Origin: Parasphingorhabdus litoris DSM 22379
GTDB lineage: Bacteria; Pseudomonadota; Alphaproteobacteria; Sphingomonadales; Sphingomonadaceae
DNA: 64,000 bases
NCBI RefSeq assembly: GCF_020906275.1
Contig: NZ_CP086727.1
Location: 1,426,001-1,490,000 of the forward strand
Direction: 5' to 3'
Shown: positions 43,125 to 54,284 of the stretch, one piece after another
Numbering within the stretch: position 1 is the stretch's first letter
Layout of the letters: every line of letters begins with the position of its first letter
Translations under genes and position numbers: made by a program
The notes under the pieces: model-generated
Seen by the model: only the letters and a program-made list of their open reading frames with translations
The model's database searches: none
What the model was told of the DNA's origin: nothing

Positions 43125-44416
43125 AGCATTTAGCGACAATATTCGCCTCCTCTCTCGCTCTTATGGCAGCGCCTGCCGCGGCCCAAACGATCGCGATTAC
43201 TGGCGGCAAAGTTGTTGTTGGTGATGGCAGCCCACCGATGGATGATGCCACTGTGGTGCTGCGCAATGGCCGTGTGGTTGCGGCTGGAATCAACGTCAAT
43301 ATACCGGCCGATGCACGCCGTATTGATGCGGCGGGTAAATGGGTGACGCCGGGCGTTTTTGCTGGCTTCAGCCGTGTTGGCTTGGTTGAAGTGGGCGCTG
43401 TTCGTGCGACCAATGATACGCGGGCAGCGGACTCGGTTTTTTCTGCGGCGCTTGATGTCCAATATGCGGTCAATCCATTTGCTGCCCCGGTCGCGGTAAA
43501 CCGTGCGGCCGGTGTTACACGGGCGGTCGTCTCTCCTGGCACAGGCAATTCCATATTCGGTGGCTATGGCGCGATAGTGGATCTGGGACAGGACAGCGAT
43601 CCGATTACCAAGGCGCGGGCTTTCCAATTTGTTGAATTGGGTGAGACCGGCCATCGCAGAGCAGGGGGCAGCCGTGCTGCGGCTCATATCCTGTTCCGCG
43701 CCATGTTGAACGAGGCACGCACCTATGCGCGCAATCCGTCGCTGTTCGACAGCGATCTGATGAAGGCATCTGATGCCAAGGCTTTACTGCCAGTGATCAA
43801 TGGCAACACCCGCCTGTTGGTTCATGCCGAAAGTGCCAATGATATTTTGAAGGTACTTGATCTGCGCAAGGATTTTCCATCGCTGAAGCTGGTGCTGGTC
43901 GGTGCCAATGAAGGATGGCGCGTGGCGAATGAGATTGCTGCCGCAAAAGTTCCGGTCTTGGCTTCGGCATTGAGTGATCTGCCTTATAGTTTTGAAGATC
44001 TGGCGGCGACACAGTCGAATATCGGCCGCATGAAAGATGCTGGTGTCACCGTGGCAATCGGCATGATCAATGATCGCGATGCCCACCAGTTGCGTTATTC
44101 CATGCAATATGCGGGAAATCTTGTCGCACTGAACAAGGTACCGCGTGCAACCGGCCTGACTTGGGACGAGGCATTTGCTGCGATCAGCTCAAAACCGGCT
44201 GAAATCATGGGTATGGGCGCGCGGCTTGGATCTCTCAAGGCCGGTCGCAAGGGTGATGTGGTGATCTGGACCGGTGATCCACTGGAGCTTTCCACACAGG
44301 TCGAGAGCGTTTTTATCGACGGTGTTGAGCAATCGCTTTCCAACCGTCAAGAACGCTTGCGCGAACGCTATCGCAATCCTGCTCCGGGTGCTTTGCCAAA
44401 GGCTTATGACCGCTAG
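43121..44416 (+). CDS. Degenerate amidohydrolase paired with the preceding enzyme
   Basis: A 431-residue protein with a signal peptide ending PAAAQT and an amidohydrolase scaffold: a beta-sandwich TIAITGGKVVVGDG...DATVVLRNGRVVAAG and a C-terminal GSLKAGRKGDVVIWTGDPL. At the position where metal ligands HxH should follow VTPG, it reads VFAGFSRVGLVE. The later Ser-Asp segment is replaced by IGMINDRDAH. It therefore probably lacks the metal centre, unlike its neighbour. Translational coupling with it (ATGA overlap) suggests a non-catalytic partner or a scaffolding subunit. Related two-gene pairs are known in proteobacteria. Confidence 0.8.
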   Translation: MKHLATIFASSLALMAAPAAAQTIAITGGKVVVGDGSPPMDDATVVLRNGRVVAAGINVNIPADARRIDAAGKWVTPGVFAGFSRVGLVEVGAVRATNDTRAADSVFSAALDVQYAVNPFAAPVAVNRAAGVTRAVVSPGTGNSIFGGYGAIVDLGQDSDPITKARAFQFVELGETGHRRAGGSRAAAHILFRAMLNEARTYARNPSLFDSDLMKASDAKALLPVINGNTRLLVHAESANDILKVLDLRKDFPSLKLVLVGANEGWRVANEIAAAKVPVLASALSDLPYSFEDLAATQSNIGRMKDAGVTVAIGMINDRDAHQLRYSMQYAGNLVALNKVPRATGLTWDEAFAAISSKPAEIMGMGARLGSLKAGRKGDVVIWTGDPLELSTQVESVFIDGVEQSLSNRQERLRERYRNPAPGALPKAYDR

Positions 44417-44874
44417 GCATCTGGGTTCAAAGTTCACACGGTTCACAGGGTGTTGTCTCGCGCGAAGGCGCGAAGCCACGAAGAGCATTATTGTATCTCG
44501 ATGAATTTAAATATCTGATTTATAAGGATTATATTTCCTGTATATGTCATAACCTCATCTTCTGCAGGGATGATGTGGTAGAATGCTGGTCTATTTTCTT
44601 CGTGGCTTCGTGCCTTCGCGCGAGAGAAATCTGAGAAGCATCGATTATCCACCCAAAGTTCACACAAATCACACGTGCACTTCTTGCCCTGTTTGCAACT
44701 AGAAAATCAGTGTGACTTTTCGGAAATAGCCCAAAGTTCACATGTCATCAGTCGACCTGAATAGGTCGATGGTGAAACATGAACGCAATATTCAAAACCG
44801 AGAAATGCCGCATCCGTCATACTATAGCAGGATGCTTGTAGGAAAGCACCACGAGGTATCGCCAAGGTAGCCGG
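44417..44874. other. Gene-free intergenic region with repeats
   Basis: No credible gene is seen in these 458 bp. It holds a 29-bp inverted repeat and three copies of CAAAGTTCACA (44428, 44654, 44732). The central part is AT-rich. It lies between two genes whose 3' ends point to it, so it needs no promoter, but it may end both transcripts. Confidence 0.5.
44456..44625. repeat. Inverted repeat with 29-bp arms
   Basis: The left arm at 44456-44484 (core CGCGCGAAGGC and CGAAGCCACGAAGA) matches the reverse complement of 44597-44625 in 28 of 29 positions. The arms are 112 bp apart. The sequence could be a REP-like element or a small non-autonomous insertion; no target duplication was recognised. 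Confidence 0.7.
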
Positions 44875-45844
<970 letters not shown>

Positions 45845-45867
<23 letters not shown>

Positions 45868-47257
45868 TTGGCGGGTTCCTCTGACTCAGTTTCTGTTTGT
45901 CCAGATAGCCGAAAATCTCTCGTCTGATTTCCGGTGCGAAAATGTAGAGCGCGATGATATTGGGAATAGCCATCAAGAAAAAGGCGCTATCGACCAGCTT
46001 GATGACTTGCCCCAATTCCAACATCGCACCGATCGGCAAACATATAACATAGACAAACTTGTAAGACCAAATCGCTGCCTTGCTATGCCCGAACAGGTAG
46101 CACCAGGCCTGCTGACCATAGAAGCCCCAGGCGCAAAGCGTCGAGAACCCGAACAGGAAAACCGCCACCGCCAGCAGATAAGGGAACCAGTCCGCTACCG
46201 TTGCAAAGGCGGCAGAGGTGATTTCTATGCCCTCGACATCCCCGATATAGGTGCCCGCAACGACCATGGCGATGGCACCCAGTGAACAGATGACCACCGT
46301 ATCAACAAACGGCTCCAGCAAGGCCACCAGACCTTCTGAGGCCGGTTCGTCGGTGCGCGCCTGCGTATGGGCGATGACCGCGGAACCGATACCGGCTTCC
46401 GATGAGTAAACCGCACGTCGCATGCCAACAACAAAAGCACCGATAGCGCCGCCTGCCGCGGCCTCGCCGGTGAAGGCATCGGAGATAATCAGCCCGATGG
46501 CAGCTGGAACTTGCTCGAAATTAATGGCCAGTATCGCGAACACCCCGCCAAGATAAACGAGGCCCATGGCGGGTACGACGGATGCAGTTACGCGTGCGAG
46601 CCAGCCAACGCCGTTAATTACCACCAAGCCAACGAGAGCAGCCATGATGATGCCGTAGATCAATGGTTCCGTGAAACCGGTGACATGGGCCACCTGCGCA
46701 TAGCTTTGGTTGACCTGGATCAGCGGGATCGCGCCAAACAGGGCGAGAAACGCATAGATCCCGCCGATGATCAGGCCGATTTTCGCAAAGCCCTTGGCTG
46801 CGAGGCCGTTTTTCAGCGTATACATTGGCCCGCCGCGGACATCACCATTGGGCTGCACTTCACGATATTTGAGGCCCAGCGTCACCTCTGCACATTTCAG
46901 GGTCATAGCAACCCAGCCAATGATGAACATCCAGAAGGCCGCACCAGGGCCGCCGGTGGACAAGGCGATGGCAACGCCAGCAATATTGCCCAGGCCGACG
47001 GTACCCGATAAGGCAGTGGTGAGCGCTGCGAAGGGCGACATGTTACCCGGTTGGTTAGGGCTGGTGAATTTTCCTTGTAATGCCCGGAAACCCGCGCCCA
47101 TTCCGCGGAGGTTGATGAACCCCAGATAGGCGGTAAAGAACAACATCGGGACGGCCAGCCAGAGCACCACCAGTTCAATATCAATGCCGAATATATGGGT
47201 CTTGTAGAACACCATGTCGGACAGGCGGTCGATAAGACTGTTTAGAATATCTATCAT
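45845..47257 (-). CDS. Sodium:alanine (AGCS family) symporter
   Basis: A 470-residue inner membrane transporter with about 11 helices. The AGCS signature region [25 protein letters not shown] is at about residue 75, and [21 protein letters not shown] follows near 290. It imports alanine or glycine with Na+ (family knowledge). The C-terminus beyond [12 protein letters not shown] overlaps the downstream aldo/keto reductase start. It is divergent from glmM with 117 bp between starts; no riboswitch fold was recognised in that gap. Confidence 0.92.
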
Positions 47258-47374
47258 TTTACCAATTGGACCCCTGTTTCGGCTTTATACTGATCGGGGC
47301 AGACGCTAAGGCTTAACCAAATGCAATGCCAACCCTAATTTGGCCTATATATCAATTGGAGAATGCGGCCTCTT

Positions 47375-48715
47375 ATGACAAAGAAATTTTTTGGAACGGA
47401 CGGGATCCGCGGACTGACCAACCAGCGCCCGATGACCGCTGAAATTGCGATGAAAGTTGGGCAGGCGGCGGGGCGCCATTTTCTGCGCGGAGACCATCGT
47501 CACCGGGTCGTTATTGGCAAGGATACAAGGCTTTCCGGCTATATGATGGAAAATGCCTTGGTTGCGGGCTTTACCAGCGTTGGCATGGATGTGGTTCAGG
47601 TTGGTCCGATGCCAACACCGGCGGTAGCGCTATTGACGCGCTCCATGCGCGCCGATCTTGGCGTCATGATCTCGGCTAGCCATAACCCTTATTATGATAA
47701 TGGAATCAAGCTGTTCGGACCTGACGGGTTCAAACTGTCGGATGAAGATGAGCTGAAAATCGAAGGCTATCTCTCTGAAGATGCGAAATTGGCACCCGCG
47801 GAGGATATCGGCCGTGCAAAGCGGTTTGAAGACGCGCGGGGTCGCTATATCCACGCGATTAAAATGTCATTGCCCGATCAGATCCGGCTCGATGGACTGA
47901 AAATGGTCGTCGATTGCGCCAATGGTGCAGCCTATCAGGTGGCGCCATCGGCTTTCTGGGAACTGGGTGCGGAAGTGATTACGATCGGCGTCAATCCCGA
48001 TGGCAAGAATATCAATCATCAGTGTGGTTCTACTGATGTTGCAGCCCTGCAAGAGAGCGTAGTAGCTAGCGGAGCGCATATCGGCATCGCGCTGGACGGG
48101 GATGCCGACCGCCTGATCGTAGTGGATGAAAAGGGCAAGATTGTAGACGGCGACCAGCTTATGGCCCTGATCGGTTCCAGCTGGAACCGCAATGGACTGC
48201 TCCGTGGCGGCGGGATTGTCGCGACGGTGATGTCCAATCTCGGGCTGGAGCGCTTTCTGGCCTCAGAAAAGCTTAGTCTTATCCGCTCCAAGGTCGGTGA
48301 CCGTTATGTGCTCGAAGAGATGAAAAAAGGCGGCTTTAACGTTGGTGGCGAGCAATCCGGACATATGATCCTGCTCGATCACGGCACAACTGGCGATGGC
48401 ACGATCGCTGCGCTGCAGGTTTTGCGCGAACTGGTGGAGAGCGGCAAGCCAGCGAGTGAGCTGCTGCATCTGTTTGACCCGGTTCCGCAATTGCTAAAAA
48501 ATGTCCGTTATTCCAGTGGCGCGCCGCTGGACGATGACAATGTGAAATCGGTAATTGCAGAGGCGGAGAAAGAGCTAAACGGATCGGGACGTCTGGTTAT
48601 CCGCGCATCAGGCACCGAACCGCTGATCCGCGTGATGGCAGAGGGCGACAATAGTGATCAGGTCCATCAGGTCGTGGACCGTATCTGTGATGTCGTTGCC
48701 GAGGTCGCCGCCTGA
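47375..48715 (+). CDS. glmM: Phosphoglucosamine mutase
   Basis: A 446-residue mutase converting glucosamine-6-P to glucosamine-1-P for peptidoglycan and lipopolysaccharide precursors. It opens with [11 protein letters not shown]. The phosphoserine loop is [15 protein letters not shown] near residue 100, the Mg site is [13 protein letters not shown], the sugar loop is GGEQSGHMI, and the phosphate-binding end is [18 protein letters not shown] 47375 is used because the family starts MTKKFFG; ATG 47363 is too close to GGAG. The next gene shares one base with its stop. Confidence 0.96.
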   Translation: MTKKFFGTDGIRGLTNQRPMTAEIAMKVGQAAGRHFLRGDHRHRVVIGKDTRLSGYMMENALVAGFTSVGMDVVQVGPMPTPAVALLTRSMRADLGVMISASHNPYYDNGIKLFGPDGFKLSDEDELKIEGYLSEDAKLAPAEDIGRAKRFEDARGRYIHAIKMSLPDQIRLDGLKMVVDCANGAAYQVAPSAFWELGAEVITIGVNPDGKNINHQCGSTDVAALQESVVASGAHIGIALDGDADRLIVVDEKGKIVDGDQLMALIGSSWNRNGLLRGGGIVATVMSNLGLERFLASEKLSLIRSKVGDRYVLEEMKKGGFNVGGEQSGHMILLDHGTTGDGTIAALQVLRELVESGKPASELLHLFDPVPQLLKNVRYSSGAPLDDDNVKSVIAEAEKELNGSGRLVIRASGTEPLIRVMAEGDNSDQVHQVVDRICDVVAEVAA

Positions 48716-48942
48716 TGCTGGATATGCGGCCGGACTGTGAAAGCTGCGGCAAGGATTTGCCAGCCGACCAGAGTGGCGCGCTTATCTGCTCGTTCGAATG
48801 TACCTTTTGCGATGCGTGCAATGCAGCAACGCATAAGGGAGTTTGCCCCAATTGCGGCGGTATCCTGATGCCAAGGCCGACCCGGTCTGCAGAGTTATTG
48901 CAGAAATTTCCCGCTTCGACCGAGCGGAAGTTTAAGGGCTAG
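48715..48942 (+). CDS. DUF1272 domain-containing cysteine-rich protein
   Basis: A 75-residue protein with four CxxC-type pairs: PDCESCGKDLP, CSFECTFCDAC and CPNCGGILM, as in the DUF1272 family. The arrangement suggests a zinc-binding treble-clef-like small protein of unknown role. The start overlaps the glmM stop by one base (TGATG), so it is coupled to glmM. The C-terminal tail LLQKFPASTERKFKG is basic. Confidence 0.88.
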   Translation: MLDMRPDCESCGKDLPADQSGALICSFECTFCDACNAATHKGVCPNCGGILMPRPTRSAELLQKFPASTERKFKG

Positions 48943-48954
48943 CGGGGGTTTAGC

Positions 48955-49131
48955 GTGATATTCCTTGCAATCATCATCATGGTGCTATTTGTCCCGATTG
49001 CTGTCGGGCTGGCGTTGTTCATCATCGTACCAGACTGGTTTCAGGAAAATCGAAATTCTGTGATTATCGGTATTGGTATCGCCGATTTTCTGCTGTTTGC
49101 AGCGATTGTCCTGCTGCTCTTTGGTGTATGA
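48955..49131 (+). CDS. Small two-helix membrane protein
   Basis: A 58-residue frame opens at GTG 48955, with a GGGGG Shine-Dalgarno-like run just before it, and ends TGA at 49131, overlapping the thiD start by four bases (ATGA). It encodes two hydrophobic segments, IFLAIIIMVLFVPIAVGLALF and IGIGIADFLLFAAIVLLLF, joined by DWFQENRNS. It fits exactly between DUF1272 and thiD, which supports coding. No family is recognised. Confidence 0.65.
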   Translation: MIFLAIIIMVLFVPIAVGLALFIIVPDWFQENRNSVIIGIGIADFLLFAAIVLLLFGV

Positions 49132-49880
49132 CGGCCAGTTATCCTCGCGTCCTGTCTATTGCCGGCTCTGACAGCGGAGGCGGGGCAGGGATACAGGCGG
49201 ATATCCGGACAATAACCAATCTTGGCGGTCACGCGATGACTGCAATTACGGCGGTGACGGCGCAGAATAGTGAGGGTGTGACGGCTGTGGAGTTGATGGC
49301 ACCGGAAATGGTGTTGGCGCAAATTACGGCGGTGATGGATGATTTTGGTGTCGATGCCATCAAGATTGGGATGCTGGGATCACCGGATATCGCTCTGGCT
49401 ATCGCTGAATATCTCAAAACCTTAGACGGCATCGCGGTTATTTTCGATCCGGTGATGGTTGCAACCAGTGGCGCGGCGCTGGCGGATGACCGCACGGTCG
49501 CAGCGTTTGAAAAAATCATTCCGGCCTGTAGTCTTGTTACGCCCAATCTGGATGAAATTGAGCGTCTTGGGGGAGAGGAGGCGATTTCCCGCTTTGACGC
49601 TCCGTTTCTGGTCAAGGGCGGGCACGGGGCAGGGGATCTGCTGATCGACCGGTTGATCGATGCCAATGGCGAAATCGAACATTGGGAAGGCAGTCGGATC
49701 GATACGCGCCATAGTCATGGAACAGGCTGTACCTTGTCGTCGGCCATCGCGACTTATCTGGCGCATGGCGAGGCCTTGCCAGCTGCGATCGAAAAAGCAC
49801 GTGACTATGTCAGGGCAAGCCTGAAGGCCGCGCCGGGTTTTGGCGCAGGCCATGGTCCCATGGGCGTTCCGCAGATATGA
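49128..49880 (+). CDS. thiD: Hydroxymethylpyrimidine/phosphomethylpyrimidine kinase
   Basis: A 250-residue ribokinase-fold enzyme that phosphorylates HMP and HMP-P in thiamine synthesis. It shows [20 protein letters not shown] at the N-terminus, [40 protein letters not shown] and the nucleotide loop [18 protein letters not shown]. Length and motifs are normal. It is translationally coupled on both sides. No TPP riboswitch is visible in front of it, as it sits inside an operon. Confidence 0.94.
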   Translation: MTASYPRVLSIAGSDSGGGAGIQADIRTITNLGGHAMTAITAVTAQNSEGVTAVELMAPEMVLAQITAVMDDFGVDAIKIGMLGSPDIALAIAEYLKTLDGIAVIFDPVMVATSGAALADDRTVAAFEKIIPACSLVTPNLDEIERLGGEEAISRFDAPFLVKGGHGAGDLLIDRLIDANGEIEHWEGSRIDTRHSHGTGCTLSSAIATYLAHGEALPAAIEKARDYVRASLKAAPGFGAGHGPMGVPQI

Positions 49881-50446
49881 CGGCAAGAATGATAGCTGGC
49901 ATAGATGAAGCGGGCAGGGGGCCACTGGCCGGGCCGGTGGTTGCGGCGGCGGTCATATTGCCGGATGGGCATGGCATAAGAGGGCTGGATGACAGCAAGA
50001 AACTGACCGCAAAAAGGCGCGAGGCACTTGAACAAGAAATATTAGAAAAAACTATATTTCACATATCATTATGTGATGAGTCTGAGATTGATTCTATCAA
50101 TATACTGCAAGCAACCATGCTCGCTATGACGCGCGCAGCAGATGGATTGTCGCAGAAACCCGATCACATCCTGGTCGACGGCAATCGCTTGCCAAAATGG
50201 GACCATGATGCCGAGGCGGTAGTTGGCGGTGATGCCATTCATGCCTGCATCTCGGCTGCCTCAATTCTCGCCAAAGAGCATCGGGATCGCATGATGATCG
50301 CAGCGGCCGAAGAATATCCCGAATATGGCTGGGAACGCAATAAGGGCTATGGCACGGCCGAACATATGGCGGCGCTCAGAAAATATGGGCCAACGCCGCT
50401 CCATCGAAAGAGCTTTGCGCCGGTAGCGCAGTTTTCCTTGCTTTAG
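49877..50446 (+). CDS. rnhB: Ribonuclease HII
   Basis: A 189-residue enzyme removing ribonucleotides and RNA from RNA-DNA hybrids. The active-site motif is [21 protein letters not shown] (Asp-Glu at residues 8-9), [12 protein letters not shown] follows, then [10 protein letters not shown] and [14 protein letters not shown] for the remaining acidic residues, and [11 protein letters not shown] at the end. It overlaps thiD by four bases and ends the operon, convergent with the desaturase gene 11 bp away. Confidence 0.95.
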   Translation: MTARMIAGIDEAGRGPLAGPVVAAAVILPDGHGIRGLDDSKKLTAKRREALEQEILEKTIFHISLCDESEIDSINILQATMLAMTRAADGLSQKPDHILVDGNRLPKWDHDAEAVVGGDAIHACISAASILAKEHRDRMMIAAAEEYPEYGWERNKGYGTAEHMAALRKYGPTPLHRKSFAPVAQFSLL

Positions 50447-50457
50447 ATGGTTGAGCT

Positions 50458-51537
50458 TTAGGCGGCTTGTTTGGCAGCTGCTTTGGGTTTTTCCGGAACC
50501 CATTCACCATTTTCATCCTTGGTATAGCGTGGTGCCCACTTAACATTCCACACGAGGCCCATTTTCTCCCACAGTCGAATGATACCGGCGCAGGGATCAA
50601 ACTCCCACCATGTCAAGCCGGATGTGGCCGAACGGGGATGCTGGTGATGGTTATTGTGCCAGCCGTCTCCCATGGTCAGGATGTTGATCAGCAGATTGTT
50701 TTTCGCTGTTCCATGGTCATGAAAACGCTGTGAGCCAAACATGTGACAGACGCTGTTCACGCTTTGCAAAACGGTCAATACTGCGAAAATCCGCAAAAAT
50801 CCAGCGATTAAGATGGTTCCGATGATCGCTTCTGGTCCGGCAAAAGCCAGGGCCCAGAGCGCCGGGAAAACGATCGCAGATACAAAATACCAGAACCAGC
50901 GAGTCCGATGCGCGAACATTACGATCTCGTCATCGACCAGCCCTTTGCCGTAGATGCTGAGATCGGTTGTCGTCCGGTCAAACAGCCAGCCGACATGGCT
51001 ATGATGAAATTTCATAAAGCCTTTCAGCGGCTTGCCATAGCCATCGAAATGCGGACTGTGGGCGTCTCCCACTTTATCTGTCATCGCATGATGCCGCCGG
51101 TGATTGGCCGCCCAATGCAAGGCAGAACCTTGTGCTGCCGACTGGGTCAATATCGCAATGAATATGCCCATAGGTTTCGATGTTTCAAACGTGCGGTGTG
51201 AGAAATAGCGGTGATAACCGACAATACAGCCGACCATGGAGAGGAAATAACCGACCAGAAAAGCAGACCATTCCACCCAGCCTGATCCATAGGCGAACAT
51301 CCAGTAGATGGCAGCGATCGAACCGCCAATCTTGGTGGTCGACAAAATTGCATGTTCCCGCAGCTTTGCGCGCGCTGCGCGACCGCCATATTTCGCGCCA
51401 AATGGGACCGTCACCGCGCCATTTTCGGCTTGTAACAGCCCTTGCTCACTATCGTTGGATTTCGCTTCAAAAAGTCTTTTTTCAGCCTGTGCTGCAATGG
51501 CATCGGTGGTATTGTTCACATTGGTATCAATAGTCAT
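50458..51537 (-). CDS. Acyl-CoA/fatty acid desaturase
   Basis: A 359-residue membrane di-iron desaturase. The three histidine boxes are HRYFSH, HRRHH (in AANHRRHHAMTD) and HNNHH (in DGWHNNHHQHP), which are the delta-9 acyl-CoA desaturase set. Four helices surround them. It introduces a double bond in a long-chain acyl group. ATG 51537 is chosen; the upstream extension lacks similarity. It is divergent from ccrM across 364 bp and convergent with rnhB. A delta-9 activity is likely but not certain. Confidence 0.9.
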   Translation of the reverse strand: MTIDTNVNNTTDAIAAQAEKRLFEAKSNDSEQGLLQAENGAVTVPFGAKYGGRAARAKLREHAILSTTKIGGSIAAIYWMFAYGSGWVEWSAFLVGYFLSMVGCIVGYHRYFSHRTFETSKPMGIFIAILTQSAAQGSALHWAANHRRHHAMTDKVGDAHSPHFDGYGKPLKGFMKFHHSHVGWLFDRTTTDLSIYGKGLVDDEIVMFAHRTRWFWYFVSAIVFPALWALAFAGPEAIIGTILIAGFLRIFAVLTVLQSVNSVCHMFGSQRFHDHGTAKNNLLINILTMGDGWHNNHHQHPRSATSGLTWWEFDPCAGIIRLWEKMGLVWNVKWAPRYTKDENGEWVPEKPKAAAKQAA

Positions 51538-53062
<1,525 letters not shown>

Positions 53063-53072
53063 GAAGAATATC

Positions 53073-54191
53073 ATGGCGGACGCCATTGGCCCGGATGCGA
53101 AAATCTACCTGAAGCCCGTTGGTTTCCTTGATAGCCCACAATATTTTGATGAGCAAAATAAACGTTTAAACAACAGTTTGCTTTGGTTTTCTCAGATTGA
53201 ATATTCGATAATTGAGGATGGCAAGCCGACAATCAGGAACCTGGTTCCGGTGGAATTGTGGGACAAAATTGCGTCACGATTGCCAGACCCTCTGCAAGAG
53301 CGGGCGGCGACGCTACTGGCCAATCTGACCAGGAGCCACGCACCGCTGCAATGCGGGGAACGGGTGCTGCGCTTTGATCAGCCTCATGTGATGGGCATAT
53401 TGAACATGACGCCAGATAGTTTTTCGGATGGCGGCAAGCATGAGGGCGATCCCCAAATTGCGGCAGATGCCGGGTTTGATATGGCAACCGCTGGTGCATC
53501 CATTATCGACATTGGCGGCGAGTCTACCCGTCCCGGTGCGGAAACCGTTTGGGAAGGGGATGAGATTAAGCGGGTTGTACCGGTAATCGAAAAGCTCACC
53601 CAATGCGGCGCCGTGTTGTCGATAGATACGCGAAAGGCCGCCGTTATGGAGGCTGCAATCGGGGCAGGGGCGCATCTAATCAATGATGTCTCTGCGCTGT
53701 TACATGATAAACGCTCACTCGAAGTTGCAGGCGTTTCCGGAAGACCTGTCGTGCTGATGCATGCACCCTCCAGCGGCAAGGATCCTCATAAAGGTGATGG
53801 CTATGGCGATGTGGTGACCGATACGTTCGATTGGCTCGAACGGCGCATCGCAGATGTTGTTGAAGCGGGTTTTGAGCGGGAAAAGATCATTGTTGATCCG
53901 GGCTTGGGCTTTGGAAAATCACTATCCGACAATCTGGCTCTGATGAACAATATCGCACTTTTCCATGCGCTTGGTCAGCCGCTGCTCATCGGTGCGAGCC
54001 GTAAGCGCATGATCGGTGCGTTGTCCAAGGAAGCACCAGTAGACCAACGCCTTGGCGGTTCCATTGCCTTTGCCCATCACGCGATCCAGCAAGGGGCGCA
54101 GATCGTGCGCGTCCATGACGTGCCGGAAACGGTACAAGCCGCGCAAATCTGGCGCGGAATGCGAGATGCCGGAGTGACAGCGCGGGTTTAA
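53073..54191 (+). CDS. folP: Dihydropteroate synthase with N-terminal extension
   Basis: A 372-residue TIM-barrel enzyme joining para-aminobenzoate and hydroxymethyl-dihydropterin diphosphate. The motif MGILNMTPDSFSDGGKH is near residue 108, then DIGGESTRPGAE, VLSIDTRKA, HLINDVSA, VLMHAPS, IIVDPGLGFGK, and LLIGASRKRMIG. Residues 1-105, which precede the catalytic domain, are unlike the core (average FolP about 270-280 residues), include SLLWFSQIEYSI and are of unknown role. GGAAG precedes ATG 53073. It follows ccrM closely. Confidence 0.92.
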   Translation: MADAIGPDAKIYLKPVGFLDSPQYFDEQNKRLNNSLLWFSQIEYSIIEDGKPTIRNLVPVELWDKIASRLPDPLQERAATLLANLTRSHAPLQCGERVLRFDQPHVMGILNMTPDSFSDGGKHEGDPQIAADAGFDMATAGASIIDIGGESTRPGAETVWEGDEIKRVVPVIEKLTQCGAVLSIDTRKAAVMEAAIGAGAHLINDVSALLHDKRSLEVAGVSGRPVVLMHAPSSGKDPHKGDGYGDVVTDTFDWLERRIADVVEAGFEREKIIVDPGLGFGKSLSDNLALMNNIALFHALGQPLLIGASRKRMIGALSKEAPVDQRLGGSIAFAHHAIQQGAQIVRVHDVPETVQAAQIWRGMRDAGVTARV

Positions 54192-54284
54192 CGGCGATAT
54201 CGCTTTCTATCTCAAATCATGCAAATTCCCGCTGGCAAAGCCCACGTGACGTCCATAGGATTGGATGAAACGAAGGGAATTGTA

